A DNA stretch of 57,503 nucleotides, taken from positions 1-57,503 of the forward strand of contig JAZSQK010000022.1 in assembly GCA_045537915.1 (NCBI GenBank). The letters are read 5' to 3'. The notes under the pieces are model-generated. The model ran no database searches and was not told the origin of the DNA. It saw only the letters and a list, made by a program, of their open reading frames with translations. Made by a program: the position numbers and the translations under genes. This DNA is from SFWF01 sp045537915 (lineage in GTDB: Bacteria > Bacillota > Clostridia > Oscillospirales > Acutalibacteraceae). Shown one piece after another: positions 34,083-43,493 of this stretch; position 1 is the first letter of the stretch, and each line of letters starts with the position of its first letter.

Positions 34083-36279
34083 TCCTGAACTTAAGGGCGT
34101 CGTTGAAAAAATTACATACAGAAATGATGAAAACGGATATACCGTTTTCAAGCTTAAGGCCGGCAAGGAACATATTTCCTGTGTCGGCTCTGTTGCTGTT
34201 ATAAATGAAGGCGACTCGGTTGTTCTGAACGGTCGTTATTCTACGCATTCTGTTTACGGAGAACAGTTTAACATAACTTCATTTGAAATTCTTCCCGTAA
34301 AATCAGCGCTTCAGATACTTAAATTTTTATCCAGCGGCGCAATAAAAGGCATTGGTCCTGCTACTGCCTTGAAAATTGTTGAAAGGTTTAAGGAAGATTC
34401 TCTTGATGTTATTGAAAATTATCCGTTAGAACTAACCGCAATTAAGGGTATTTCCAAGGAAAAGGCTTTAGCTATCAGTAATGGATATCAAAATCAGGTC
34501 GGAATAAGGGAGATAATGCTTTCCTTATCAGCCTATAATATAAATCCGTTAGAAGCCACCTCAATATATAAGGTTCTCGGAAACAGGAGCGCTGAAATCA
34601 TTAAAGAAGATCCTTTTGTTCTTTGTAAAGAGGGGATAAATTTTTCTTTTGACAGGGTAGAGGAGATTTCCGAAAATCTAGGAATTCCTATTGACAGCGA
34701 TTCAAGAATTTGCGCCGGAATTATCCATATCTTAAAGAAAAATCTCTCTAACGGGCATACCTGTCTGCCTTATGATAAATTGTTAGAGGTCGCATGCGAA
34801 TTCTTGTCGGTAAATAAAATTATTGTTGAGGATTCAATTAAGCTCCTTGAAGGCAGAATGCAAATTACTATAAAAGAATATTGCGGTGTAAAGTATGTAT
34901 TTTTGTTTGATTATTACAGCGCCGAGGAGTTTTCTGCCGCTAAAATAAAAGCAATGGCTTCAAATAATATGCCCCTTTATGATTTATCCTCGATTGAAAT
35001 AAAGCTTCTTGAAAATAAACTTGGATTTTCCTTTGATGAAAGACAGATTGAAGCAGTAAAAGACTCCCTGAAGAGCAATATATTTGTTTTGACAGGCCGT
35101 CCGGGAACCGGTAAGACCACGACACTTAATGCAATGATCAGCATACTTTCGGGTAGAGATAAAAGCATCGCTTTGGCAGCCCCTACAGGCCGGGCGGCAA
35201 AACGGATAACTGAGCTTACCGGAGTTGAGGCAAAAACAATTCACAGACTACTTGAGGCAGAGCTTACAAAGGACGGAAAACATTCTTTCGGACGTAACAG
35301 TAAAAGACCTTTAGATGAAGATGTTATAATTATTGATGAAATGTCGATGGTTGACACGTTGCTTTTCAAAGCGTTGCTTGAAGCTGTAAGGGTAACCTCT
35401 AGAATTATACTTGTAGGAGATTCTGACCAGCTTCCAAGTGTTGGTGCAGGTAATGTTCTGGGAGATATTATTGCTTCAGGAAGAGTACCTGTCGTTCGTC
35501 TTGCAAGAATATTCAGACAGTCACAGGTTAGTGATATTGTTAAGAATGCGCATAAGATAATCTCAGGAGAAAAACCGACACTAAACAACAATTCCAACGA
35601 CTTCTTTTTTATTAAGACCAGTGATCCAAGAGTTGTTGCAGAGCAGACAGTTGATTTGGCAACAAGACGCTTACCCGCCGCCTACGGCTATTCTGCACAC
35701 GATAACATACAAATTCTGTGCCCTTCAAAAAAGATGACCTGCGGCTCTGTAAATCTCAATTTAGTGCTGCAAGAGGCGGTAAATCCGCCTGAAAAGAATA
35801 AAAAACAATTGTTTTTCAAAGGCATAAATTTTCGAGTCGGCGATAAGGTAATGCAAACTAAAAATGACTATGATATTACCTGGACGGCAGCCTCTGGTGA
35901 GGTAGGTACCGGTGTTTTTAACGGAGATATCGGTGTTATTGCAGATATAGATGCTAAAAACAAAGCGATAATGGTTCAATATGAAGATAAAACAGCGACA
36001 TACTTTGAGGATAACCTTGATATTTTAGATCTTGCCTTCGCTATTACCGTACATAAAAGTCAGGGCTCTGAGTTTGATTGCGTAATAGTTCCGCTTTGTG
36101 ATACGCCAAAAATGTTGCGCTACCGAAATCTTATCTATACTGCGGTTACCCGAGCAAAGAAGACGATTGTTTTTGTAGGTCAAGAAGATATTCTTTATGA
36201 AATGATAAGAAATGACAGAAAAACCCTGAGGTATACAGGCCTTAGGTTTATGCTTGATAATTATGATAAAATATATTGA
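34075..36279 (+). CDS. recD2: ATP-dependent DNA helicase RecD2
   Basis: RecD2 is a 5'-to-3' SF1B helicase in DNA repair and fork stability in bacteria with AddAB rather than RecBCD. The 734-residue protein has an N-terminal OB-like domain (ELKGVVEKITYRNDENGYTV), helix-hairpin-helix repeats (GAIKGIGPATALKIVERF), Walker A LTGRPGTGKTTTLNA near residue 341, IIIDEMSMVD, VGDSDQLPSVGAGNVL, and the C-terminal AITVHKSQGSEFD with YTAVTRAKK. It lies just before comFC. Confidence 0.95.
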   Translation: MSNPELKGVVEKITYRNDENGYTVFKLKAGKEHISCVGSVAVINEGDSVVLNGRYSTHSVYGEQFNITSFEILPVKSALQILKFLSSGAIKGIGPATALKIVERFKEDSLDVIENYPLELTAIKGISKEKALAISNGYQNQVGIREIMLSLSAYNINPLEATSIYKVLGNRSAEIIKEDPFVLCKEGINFSFDRVEEISENLGIPIDSDSRICAGIIHILKKNLSNGHTCLPYDKLLEVACEFLSVNKIIVEDSIKLLEGRMQITIKEYCGVKYVFLFDYYSAEEFSAAKIKAMASNNMPLYDLSSIEIKLLENKLGFSFDERQIEAVKDSLKSNIFVLTGRPGTGKTTTLNAMISILSGRDKSIALAAPTGRAAKRITELTGVEAKTIHRLLEAELTKDGKHSFGRNSKRPLDEDVIIIDEMSMVDTLLFKALLEAVRVTSRIILVGDSDQLPSVGAGNVLGDIIASGRVPVVRLARIFRQSQVSDIVKNAHKIISGEKPTLNNNSNDFFFIKTSDPRVVAEQTVDLATRRLPAAYGYSAHDNIQILCPSKKMTCGSVNLNLVLQEAVNPPEKNKKQLFFKGINFRVGDKVMQTKNDYDITWTAASGEVGTGVFNGDIGVIADIDAKNKAIMVQYEDKTATYFEDNLDILDLAFAITVHKSQGSEFDCVIVPLCDTPKMLRYRNLIYTAVTRAKKTIVFVGQEDILYEMIRNDRKTLRYTGLRFMLDNYDKIY

Positions 36280-36964
36280 TGCTTTTATAGACGCTCTGTT
36301 TCCCCCAAGATGTATGTTATGTGACCAAATAGTAACGCCGGATAAACACCTGTGTAATGAATGCTATCCAAAGATAAAACAAATTACCGGTGAAATTTGC
36401 TTAGGGTGCGCAAGACCGATAAAAAGATGTGAATGCATGAGATTTATATATCATTTTGATGGGATAGTCTCTCCGTTTCATAATTCCGACTATGCACAGA
36501 AAGCCTTTTATGCATACAAGTTTCACCGTGCAAGACGTAATGCAAAATTTTATGCAGGATATATGTTCAAGCTTTTAAAACAAAAATTTCCTGATATAAA
36601 ATTCGATTATATTACAAGCGTTCCGCCTACAAAAAGTAAACGGAAGAGAAATAAATATGATCATAGCATGTACCTAGCAAAAGAACTTTCGCAAAAATAT
36701 TTTGTAACCTACAGAAAGCTACTGACTTCCTGTGGAGATGAGAGACAAACACAGCATAAGCTGGAATTTTCAAAGAGATTCAGCAATGTTCACAACAAAT
36801 ATATCGCAACGAAAAAGCTTAAGAATAAAACAATTTTGCTTGTTGACGATATACTGACAAGCGGCGCAACTATAGATGAATGTGCAAGACAGTTGAAGCT
36901 TGCAGGCGCAAAAGCAGTATTTTGTGTTACTGCTCTTCAAAGCAAGGGAAAAACAGGTTGTTGA
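36263..36964 (+). CDS. comFC: ComFC family phosphoribosyltransferase-like protein
   Basis: The protein of about 233 residues has an N-terminal zinc-finger region (PPRCMLCD, HLCNECY, CLGCARPIKRCEC) and a C-terminal type I PRTase fold with the PRPP loop LLVDDILTSGATIDEC. ComFC is needed for DNA uptake in transformable bacteria and is widely kept elsewhere. ATG 36263 is preferred over TTG 36254; both overlap recD2. dprA at 40194 is another uptake gene in the window, but no complete competence machinery is seen. Confidence 0.9.
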   Translation: MIKYIDAFIDALFPPRCMLCDQIVTPDKHLCNECYPKIKQITGEICLGCARPIKRCECMRFIYHFDGIVSPFHNSDYAQKAFYAYKFHRARRNAKFYAGYMFKLLKQKFPDIKFDYITSVPPTKSKRKRNKYDHSMYLAKELSQKYFVTYRKLLTSCGDERQTQHKLEFSKRFSNVHNKYIATKKLKNKTILLVDDILTSGATIDECARQLKLAGAKAVFCVTALQSKGKTGC

Positions 36965-36989
36965 ATTTCTACTTATTTTATTGTATACT
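36961..36989 (+). promoter_or_regulatory. Promoter of mreB
   Basis: TTGAAT (36961-36966) and TATACT (36984-36989) have a 17-bp spacer; the -35 box overlaps the comFC stop. The gene begins 24 nt beyond the -10 box. Confidence 0.75.
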
Positions 36990-37013
36990 TGACAAAAGAA
37001 GGGTGGTGCTTAA

Positions 37014-38036
37014 ATGGCAATACAGATTGGTATAGACCTAGGTTCATACAAAACTGTTATATCTGAGTCATCAAGAATAGCTCTTGAACAGTCCAGTATT
37101 GTAACGGTTGAATCCGAGTCGTATAAACCTGTGTATTACGGAGATACTGCTAAGTCATCGGTGGGCAGAACTCCCGAAGGACTTTCATATCTTCGTCCTA
37201 TCGAACACGGTGTAATTGCCGACTATGATATCACACTTTCTATGCTCAGCGAGTTTATGAGAAGAGCCTTTGGAAGTAAGATAGTACGCCCATCGGTCAT
37301 AACCTGTTTGCCGACAGGCTTAACCGAGTTACAGCATCATTCTTTATCAGATGTTATTGTTGATGCGGGCGGCAGAAACGTAACTGTTGTTGAAACACCA
37401 TTGGCTGTTGCAATCGGTCTTGGCATTGATTTTAATTCTCCTGTTGGGAGTATGGTTGTAGATATCGGCGCAGGAACAACTGATATTGCTACCATTTCAA
37501 TGGGTGGAATAGTGCAGTGTGATTCTTGTAAAATAGCCTCCTTTGATTTTGACGATGCCATTATTAAGTACATAAGGCGTGTATATAATATTGCTATCGG
37601 TGAGCTTACCGCAGAACAAATAAAGATTCAAATTGGTTCAGTAGTAAAAAGAGATGTTGAGATCACCATGATTGCAAAGGGAAGAAATCTTCTAACCGGG
37701 TTACCAGAAGCCTTTGAGATTACCTCAAAAGAGATTTACCAGACGGTTTTTGATACCGCAATTCAGATATGTAACGCTGTAAGAAAGGTAATTGAAAGAA
37801 CCGATCCCGATATTGTAGCGGATATTACTGAAAACGGCATTCATCTTACCGGTGGCGGAAGTCTTATTAACGGCATGGCAGCCTTTATGGAGGAGTTTAT
37901 CGGCGTTAAGATTATTCCTGCAACAGACCCCATTCACAGCGCAATAAAGGGAATGGCTATTGCTCAGAAAAACCCGAAATTGCTTAAAAACATTGATTAT
38001 AGACTCCGCTCGATAAAAGAGTTAATTATTGAATAA
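37014..38036 (+). CDS. mreB: MreB/Mbl-family cell-shape actin
   Basis: MreB-type filaments guide the elongasome along the membrane. The 340-residue product has the actin-fold motifs IGIDLGSYKTVI (phosphate-1), VDIGAGTTDIATIS (phosphate-2) and GIHLTGGGSLINGM (adenosine), in order. It is transcribed alone, far from mreC/mreD, which suggests an Mbl- or MreBH-like paralog rather than the operon copy. Sequence alone does not separate the three. Confidence 0.88.
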   Translation: MAIQIGIDLGSYKTVISESSRIALEQSSIVTVESESYKPVYYGDTAKSSVGRTPEGLSYLRPIEHGVIADYDITLSMLSEFMRRAFGSKIVRPSVITCLPTGLTELQHHSLSDVIVDAGGRNVTVVETPLAVAIGLGIDFNSPVGSMVVDIGAGTTDIATISMGGIVQCDSCKIASFDFDDAIIKYIRRVYNIAIGELTAEQIKIQIGSVVKRDVEITMIAKGRNLLTGLPEAFEITSKEIYQTVFDTAIQICNAVRKVIERTDPDIVADITENGIHLTGGGSLINGMAAFMEEFIGVKIIPATDPIHSAIKGMAIAQKNPKLLKNIDYRLRSIKELIIE

Positions 38037-38044
38037 ATTAGTGC

Positions 38045-38073
38045 TTGACTTTTAAAAAGCGTTAGTATATAAT
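38045..38073 (+). promoter_or_regulatory. Promoter of infC-rpmI-rplT
   Basis: TTGACT (38045-38050) and a perfect TATAAT (38068-38073) are spaced by 17 bp, immediately after mreB. Confidence 0.88.
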
Positions 38074-38079
38074 AGTTCA

Positions 38080-38217
38080 CGACAATAAAGCAGAGCATAA
38101 CCGTTCTCACCCTAAAGTTTACTGAAAGGGTCAATAAGAAATACATTTTTTGTACTCTTATATTCTGCGGACGGTATTATGCCGTCCGCTTTGTTATTAT
38201 ATTCGGAGGTGTTTCAT
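38080..38217 (+). promoter_or_regulatory. L20-type leader with attenuator, upstream of infC
   Basis: The leader of about 138 nt runs from the predicted transcript start to the infC start. GCGGACGG (38167-38174) pairs with CCGTCCGC (38182-38189), followed by TTTGTTATTAT, a terminator inside the leader. Upstream, ACCCT (38109) and AGGGT (38127) form another helix. In Bacillus the same operon is attenuated by excess L20 binding its leader. The same control is inferred here from operon content and layout. Confidence 0.7.
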
Positions 38218-38736
38218 ATCAGCGTAAAAGATATTCCTGTCAATGAACAAATAACTTTCAATGAGGTCCGTGTTATTGATGCAGACGGCTCACAGCTCGG
38301 TATTCTTCCTATTAAGGATGCTATTGATGCTGCTTATGCAAAGGATCTGGATTTAGTTGCGGTTTCTCCCAATGCGAATCCACCTGTTTGCAAGATTATG
38401 GATTACGGTAAATACCGCTTTGAAATTGCTAAACGTGAAAAGGAAGCAAAGAAAAATCAGAAGGTTATTGAAACCAAGGAAATCAGACTTGGACTCAGTA
38501 TTGACAAGCATGATTTTGAAACCAAGGGCAATCACGCCATTCAGTTTCTGAAATCCGGTAACAAACTTAAGGTTTCAATTCGTTTCAGAGGCAGAGAGCT
38601 CGGTCATCCCGAAATCGGCCTTGACATTATGAAACGTTTTGCCGAGTATTGTGAGGAATATTCCGTTGTGGAAAAACCTGCAAAAATGGAGAGTCGAAAT
38701 ATGTTAATGTTTTTGGCTCCGAAGTCAAGCAAATAA
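38218..38736 (+). CDS. infC: Translation initiation factor IF-3
   Basis: IF-3 binds 30S and checks the start codon and initiator tRNA. The product has VNEQITFNEVRVIDADGSQ (N-domain start), the linker KREKEAKKNQKV and C-domain KVSIRFRGRELGHPEIG. The start is most likely ATC at 38218: GGAGGTG (38205-38211) is 6 nt before it, and 172 residues match the family. The upstream ATG at 38179 lies within the attenuator hairpin and cannot serve. Rare AUU/AUC-type starts in infC let IF-3 limit its own synthesis. Confidence 0.94.
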   Translation: MSVKDIPVNEQITFNEVRVIDADGSQLGILPIKDAIDAAYAKDLDLVAVSPNANPPVCKIMDYGKYRFEIAKREKEAKKNQKVIETKEIRLGLSIDKHDFETKGNHAIQFLKSGNKLKVSIRFRGRELGHPEIGLDIMKRFAEYCEEYSVVEKPAKMESRNMLMFLAPKSSK

Positions 38737-38764
38737 TTAAATCAATTCTTTAGGAGGATTTAAA

Positions 38765-38962
38765 ATGCCGAAAATTAAAACACACAGTGGTGCAAAGAAA
38801 CGTTTTAAGCTTACCAAGACCGGTCAGGTAAAGCGTGCCCATGCCTACAAATCACACATTCTTAACAAGAAGACAACAAAGCGTAAGAGAAACCTTCGTA
38901 AGACTGTAGTTGCTGACGTAACAAACGTTGCTACACTCAAGAAGCTTATTCCTTACAAATAA
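38765..38962 (+). CDS. rpmI: 50S ribosomal protein L35
   Basis: The 65-residue basic protein starts MPKIKTHSGAKKRFKLTKTG and has HILNKKTTKRKRNLRK, the L35 pattern. AGGAGG precedes the ATG. It lies between infC and rplT as in nearly all bacteria. Confidence 0.97.
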   Translation: MPKIKTHSGAKKRFKLTKTGQVKRAHAYKSHILNKKTTKRKRNLRKTVVADVTNVATLKKLIPYK

Positions 38963-38989
38963 ACCATAAGAATAACGGAGGATATATAG

Positions 38990-39349
38990 ATGGCACGTGT
39001 TAAAGGTGCGTTAGCTACACGCAAAAGAAGAAATAAAACATTAAAACTTGCCAAAGGCTATTTTGGCGCTAAGTCAAAGCTTTTCAAGACAGCTAAAGAA
39101 GCTGTAATGAAGTCTGGTAATTATGCATATATCGGAAGAAGACTCAAGAAGAGAGATTTCCGTCGTCTTTGGATTACCAGAATTTCTGCTGCTGCAAAAA
39201 TCAATGATATGAACTATTCAACATTCATGACCGGTCTTAAGAAGGCCGGCATTGCTATGAACCGCAAGATGCTTGCTGAGTTGGCTGTCAATGACGCTGC
39301 TGGCTTTGCTACACTTGCAAAAGCAGCTAAAAAGGCTTTAGAAAAATAG
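38990..39349 (+). CDS. rplT: 50S ribosomal protein L20
   Basis: The 119-residue basic protein starts MARVKGALATRKRRNKTLKL and has AKGYFGAKSKLFKTA and GNYAYIGRRLKKRDFRRLWI. L20 is an early 23S assembly protein and the likely feedback repressor of this operon. GGAGG precedes the ATG. Confidence 0.98.
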   Translation: MARVKGALATRKRRNKTLKLAKGYFGAKSKLFKTAKEAVMKSGNYAYIGRRLKKRDFRRLWITRISAAAKINDMNYSTFMTGLKKAGIAMNRKMLAELAVNDAAGFATLAKAAKKALEK

Positions 39350-39354
39350 TTTTG

Positions 39355-39392
39355 AGACCGGGGAACTCTTTGTGCCTCGGTCTGAATTTTTT
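39355..39392 (+). terminator. Terminator of the infC operon
   Basis: AGACCGGGG (39355-39363) pairs with CCTCGGTCT (39375-39383, one G-U), followed by GAATTTTTTATTT. It begins 5 nt after the rplT stop. Confidence 0.88.
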
Positions 39393-39408
39393 ATTTGAGG
39401 AAATGATT

Positions 39409-40197
39409 ATGAGCAGTTTTGAGAGAATTACCAGCAAGGATAATGATGTTGTAAAACTAGCTTCTCGTCTTATTTCAGATGCTAAATCAAGAAAACAGTA
39501 TAATAGTTTTGTTCTGGACGGATTAAGACTATGCAGAGATGCCATTTATAATGATTTTCCTGTGGAAGTGTTTATTGTTGGTGAAAGCGCATATGAAAAA
39601 GCAAGACAGGATGCTGAAGCTTTATCATCAAAAGCTAAAAAATCATACCTTGTCCCCGATTATATTATTTCAAAAATATCTGATACTGTTAATCCTCAGG
39701 GATTTATTTGCATATGTAAAAAGAAAGGTCAAACGTCATTTTTATGTAGTGAGGAAGGACTATATATAGCGCTTGAAAACACTGCAGACCCATCAAATCT
39801 CGGAGCTATAGCCAGAACCGCAGAGGCGCTGGGAATCGACGGAATTTTGATTTCAAGTGAGGGCTGCGATCCTTACAATCCGAAGGCTTTAAGAGCATCT
39901 ATGGGCGCTCTGCTCAGAATTCCTGTTTTTGTAGTGTCAGACTTTGTTGACTATATTAAAAATTCAAAACTTGATACATATGCTTCAGTTGTTGACAATA
40001 AAGCCAAAAGCGTCAGAGAGGTCTGCTTTAAAAAGGGAAGTATTGTTCTTATCGGAAACGAGGCTAACGGGCTTACAAGTGACGCTGTAAGCGTTTGTGA
40101 TGAGAAAATTACTATCAGAATGTCAGGCAAGTCCGAATCGCTCAATGCGGCTGCAGCGGCAGCTATCTTAATTTGGGAGATGTCGCAGGCAATATGA
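39409..40197 (+). CDS. TrmH/SpoU family RNA methyltransferase
   Basis: The 262-residue protein has an N-terminal L30e-like substrate domain and a SPOUT methyltransferase domain with the three SpoU motifs: ENTADPSNLGAIARTAEALG, LIGNEANGL and ESLNAAAAAAILIWE. It should 2'-O-methylate a ribose in rRNA or tRNA. Position after rplT is typical for this family in Firmicutes (near ysgA), but the target is not certain. The start at 39409 follows GAGG by 8 nt. It overlaps dprA by 4 nt. Confidence 0.88.
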   Translation: MSSFERITSKDNDVVKLASRLISDAKSRKQYNSFVLDGLRLCRDAIYNDFPVEVFIVGESAYEKARQDAEALSSKAKKSYLVPDYIISKISDTVNPQGFICICKKKGQTSFLCSEEGLYIALENTADPSNLGAIARTAEALGIDGILISSEGCDPYNPKALRASMGALLRIPVFVVSDFVDYIKNSKLDTYASVVDNKAKSVREVCFKKGSIVLIGNEANGLTSDAVSVCDEKITIRMSGKSESLNAAAAAAILIWEMSQAI

Positions 40198-41381
40198 AAT
40201 ATTGGATTTGGCTTTCAGGCTGCCTCGGTTTTGGCTCTAATAAATTCAAGCCATTGATTGAAAAGTTTAAAACTCCTGCTGAAATTTACAATGCCGACAT
40301 AAGTGCGCTTGCATCAGAATATGAGCTTTCGGTCTCACAAATTAAAAGACTAAAGAATAAATCTTTAGCAAAAGCGGAAGAAATATATCGAGTTTGTATA
40401 GTCAGCGGCATAAATATTCTAACATACTGCGATGATTCATATCCAACAGCCCTAAAAAATATAGATAATCCGCCGATTTGTCTTTATTATAAAGGCGATT
40501 TACCCGACTTTAACAATATTCCTGTTTTAAGTATTGTCGGTTCAAGAAATGCTGATGATTATAGCTGTAAGGCAGCTTGGTCGTTAGCGGCACGATTGTC
40601 CTTATCAAACTGTCTTGTCGTAAGTGGTGGAGCTGTTGGTATTGATAGCTGGTCACATAAGGGCTGTTTGGATGCAGGCTACAAAACGGTTGCAGTCCTT
40701 GCCTGCGGAATAAATTATCCTTATCTGAAATCAAATATAAATTTGCGCAAGACCATTAGTGAAAACGGTTGTTTAATCTCTGAATTTCCGCCTGATTTTC
40801 CTGTAATAAAAACCGCCTTTCACATAAGAAACCGCATAATATCAGGTCTGTCGCAAGGTACTGTAATTATTGCGGCATCAAAACATAGCGGAGCTCTGCT
40901 TACGGCAAAATATGCTGCAGAGCAGGGTAGAGATGTTTTTGTTGTTACGGGTAAACCGAATGATAAGAATTACGGAGGCTCAAATGATCTTATCCGTGAC
41001 GGCGCAAAGCCTGTATTTGATTTTACTGATATAGTTTTAGAATATCAGACCGAGTACGGAAATATTATTGATTTTGAAAGACCGCACTCATTGAACCTAT
41101 CTCAGCTTTACAGGTCAATATATCAGAATAATTTACCAACGAAAGAAACAAAAATTGACAGTAAAAAAGTCTCGCAAAAAATAGTTGAAAAAAATATCAA
41201 CGAAACTCTTTCAAAAAATGCTCAAATAGTATATAATTATATAAATACGGATAATTTTTCCGTTGACGATCTAATTGAAACCGGTCTTTCGGTAAGCGAT
41301 ATCTTTTCTGCTGTTACCGAACTTGAAATTACTGGCTTTGTTTCGGCAGTTCCCGGTGGCAGATATTCTAAATTGAATTAG
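40194..41381 (+). CDS. dprA: DNA-processing protein DprA
   Basis: DprA protects incoming single strands and loads RecA during transformation. The 395-residue protein has the N-terminal SAM-like helices, the Rossmann domain with SIVGSRNADDYSCKAAW, VVSGGAVGIDSWSHKG and SEFPPDFPVIKTAFHIRNRI, and a C-terminal winged helix (about 335-395). ATG 40194 is preferred; the reading from TTG 40173 would lie inside the previous gene. Confidence 0.95.
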   Translation: MKYWIWLSGCLGFGSNKFKPLIEKFKTPAEIYNADISALASEYELSVSQIKRLKNKSLAKAEEIYRVCIVSGINILTYCDDSYPTALKNIDNPPICLYYKGDLPDFNNIPVLSIVGSRNADDYSCKAAWSLAARLSLSNCLVVSGGAVGIDSWSHKGCLDAGYKTVAVLACGINYPYLKSNINLRKTISENGCLISEFPPDFPVIKTAFHIRNRIISGLSQGTVIIAASKHSGALLTAKYAAEQGRDVFVVTGKPNDKNYGGSNDLIRDGAKPVFDFTDIVLEYQTEYGNIIDFERPHSLNLSQLYRSIYQNNLPTKETKIDSKKVSQKIVEKNINETLSKNAQIVYNYINTDNFSVDDLIETGLSVSDIFSAVTELEITGFVSAVPGGRYSKLN

Positions 41382-41393
41382 AGGAGAAGTAAA

Positions 41394-43493
41394 TTGTCTA
41401 AGTTAGTTATTGTTGAGTCACCAACAAAGGTTAAAAGTATAAAGAAATATTTAGGCTCTGACTACACTGTTATGGCTTCAAAAGGTCATATCAGAGATCT
41501 TCCTAAATCCAAACTCGGAATAGATGTTGATAACGGCTTTGCTCTTCAATATGTCAATATTCCAGAGAAGAAGGAACTTATTAAACAGTTAAAAGCGGCT
41601 GCATCTGATCATGATATGGTTTTTCTTGCGACAGACCCTGACCGTGAAGGAGAGGCTATATCCTGGCATCTGGCTCAGTTACTGTCTTTGAATTTCAATG
41701 AAGCTAACCGTGTTTGCTTCAACGAGATTACCGAGTCTGGCGTTACCGCAGGAATGGCAGCCCCTAGAAAAATTGATCTTAATCTTGTTGATGCACAACA
41801 GGCCAGACGTGTCCTCGACCGAATAGTTGGCTACAAGTTAAGTCCTTTTCTTTGGAAGAAGGTAAAAAGCGGACTTTCTGCAGGTCGAGTTCAATCGGTA
41901 GCATTACGGTTAATTGTTGACCGTGAGCGTGAAATAGAGGCCTTTAATCCTGAAGAGTATTGGACAATTGATGCAAAGTTTACCGCTTCTAGAAAGACCT
42001 TCTCGGCAACCCTTCACGGATTTACTAACGGAGACAAGATAACTATTGCCAATGGCGAAGAGGCAGATGCTGTTTTGAATAAAATTGAAAACGGCAGTTT
42101 TGTTGTATCGGGCATTAAAAAGGCGTTAAGAAACAAACAACCTTCTGCGCCGTTTATTACATCAACACTTCAGCAGGAGGCATCAAGAAAGCTTAACTTT
42201 GCCGGTCAGAAAACTATGAAAATTGCTCAGCAGCTCTACGAAGGCGTTGATGTTTCTGGCTATGGAATCACAGGTCTTATTACCTATATGAGAACCGATT
42301 CGCTTCGTATTTCCGATGAAGCACGTCGAGCTGCAAGTTCTTATATACTTTCTACCTTTGGTGACAAATATCTGCCAAAGACACAAAGATATTTTAAGTC
42401 AAAAAACAATGCGCAGGATGCCCATGAAGCTATCCGTCCGACTAATGTGTATATAACCCCTGATAAGATTAAAGACAGTGTCAGCGCAGATCAGTACAGG
42501 TTGTATAAGCTCATTTGGGAGCGCTTTGTTGCTTCATTAATGTCTAACTGTGTTCTTAATACGGTTTCGGTCGATATTGATGTTAACGAATATCGTTTTA
42601 AAGCCTCGGGTCATTCGGTTAAATTTGACGGATATACCGTGCTCTATGAAGAGGGCAAGGATGACGACGCTGAGAACGGAAGTGAACTTCCCGAGCTTTG
42701 TGAAGGAGAACTTCTTAAGGTAAAATCTATAGGCTCTAATCAGCATTTTACTCAGCCGCCCGCACGTTATACCGAGCCTACTCTTATTAAGGCTCTTGAG
42801 GACAACGGTATCGGCCGACCCTCTACCTATGCGGCAATAATATCTAATATTACACAGAGAGAATATATAGAAAAGGAAAAGAAATCCTTTAAACCGACCG
42901 AGCTTGGCAAGGTAACATCAGACTTAATTGTTGAACATTTTAAGAGGATTGTTGATGTTAAGTTCACTGCAGGTATGGAAACCAGTCTTGATAAGATTGG
43001 CGCAGGAGATCTTAATTGGATAGATACTATAACAGATTTCTATCAGGATTTTGAAAAGGCATTACTAAAAGCAGAAGACTCGCTTAATGGAAAAAGGGTA
43101 AAGGTTCCGCCTGTAGAAAGTGATGTTGTTTGCGAGAAATGCGGCAAGAAAATGATTGTCAGAACAAGCAGATTTGGCAAATTTCTTGCTTGTCCGGGGT
43201 ACCCTCAGTGTAAAAACACCAAGCCCGTTCCTGAGGATGAGATTAAGACTCCCTGTCCCAAGTGTTCTTCTAAACTTATCAAGAGAGTTTCAAAAAAGAC
43301 AGGAAAGACCTTCTATGGTTGTTCAGCATATCCCTCTTGTGATTTTGCTGCGCCCAGCCTTCCTACGGGGGATGTCTGCAAGGAGTGCGGAAGCTATATA
43401 CTGCTTGGAAAGCGTGGCAGAAAATATTGTATGAACAACGAATGTGTATCCAGACAGACAAAGGATAAGAAAGATTCTGCTAAGGATGAATAA
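41394..43493 (+). CDS. topA: DNA topoisomerase I
   Basis: Type IA topoisomerase relaxes negative supercoils. The 699-residue protein starts with the TOPRIM domain (LVIVESPTKVKSIKKYLG, ATDPDREGEAISWH), has the active-site GLITYMRTDSLRIS (Tyr), and ends with three zinc ribbons: CEKCGKKM...CPGYPQC, CPKCSSKL...CSAYPSC, and CKECGSYI...CMNNEC. The start is TTG at 41394 after GGAGAAG. dprA-topA-trmFO is a common order in Firmicutes. It overlaps trmFO by 8 nt. Confidence 0.97.
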   Translation: MSKLVIVESPTKVKSIKKYLGSDYTVMASKGHIRDLPKSKLGIDVDNGFALQYVNIPEKKELIKQLKAAASDHDMVFLATDPDREGEAISWHLAQLLSLNFNEANRVCFNEITESGVTAGMAAPRKIDLNLVDAQQARRVLDRIVGYKLSPFLWKKVKSGLSAGRVQSVALRLIVDREREIEAFNPEEYWTIDAKFTASRKTFSATLHGFTNGDKITIANGEEADAVLNKIENGSFVVSGIKKALRNKQPSAPFITSTLQQEASRKLNFAGQKTMKIAQQLYEGVDVSGYGITGLITYMRTDSLRISDEARRAASSYILSTFGDKYLPKTQRYFKSKNNAQDAHEAIRPTNVYITPDKIKDSVSADQYRLYKLIWERFVASLMSNCVLNTVSVDIDVNEYRFKASGHSVKFDGYTVLYEEGKDDDAENGSELPELCEGELLKVKSIGSNQHFTQPPARYTEPTLIKALEDNGIGRPSTYAAIISNITQREYIEKEKKSFKPTELGKVTSDLIVEHFKRIVDVKFTAGMETSLDKIGAGDLNWIDTITDFYQDFEKALLKAEDSLNGKRVKVPPVESDVVCEKCGKKMIVRTSRFGKFLACPGYPQCKNTKPVPEDEIKTPCPKCSSKLIKRVSKKTGKTFYGCSAYPSCDFAAPSLPTGDVCKECGSYILLGKRGRKYCMNNECVSRQTKDKKDSAKDE

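Noticed and set aside
38179..38217. ATG start for infC at 38179
   Set aside because: The codon is inside the attenuator hairpin with no ribosome site, and would add 13 residues foreign to IF-3.
36263..41381. Competence locus (comFC, dprA)
   Set aside because: The two genes are far apart and each lies in its usual housekeeping context; no comE, comG or comFA is present, so no DNA-uptake system can be claimed from this window.
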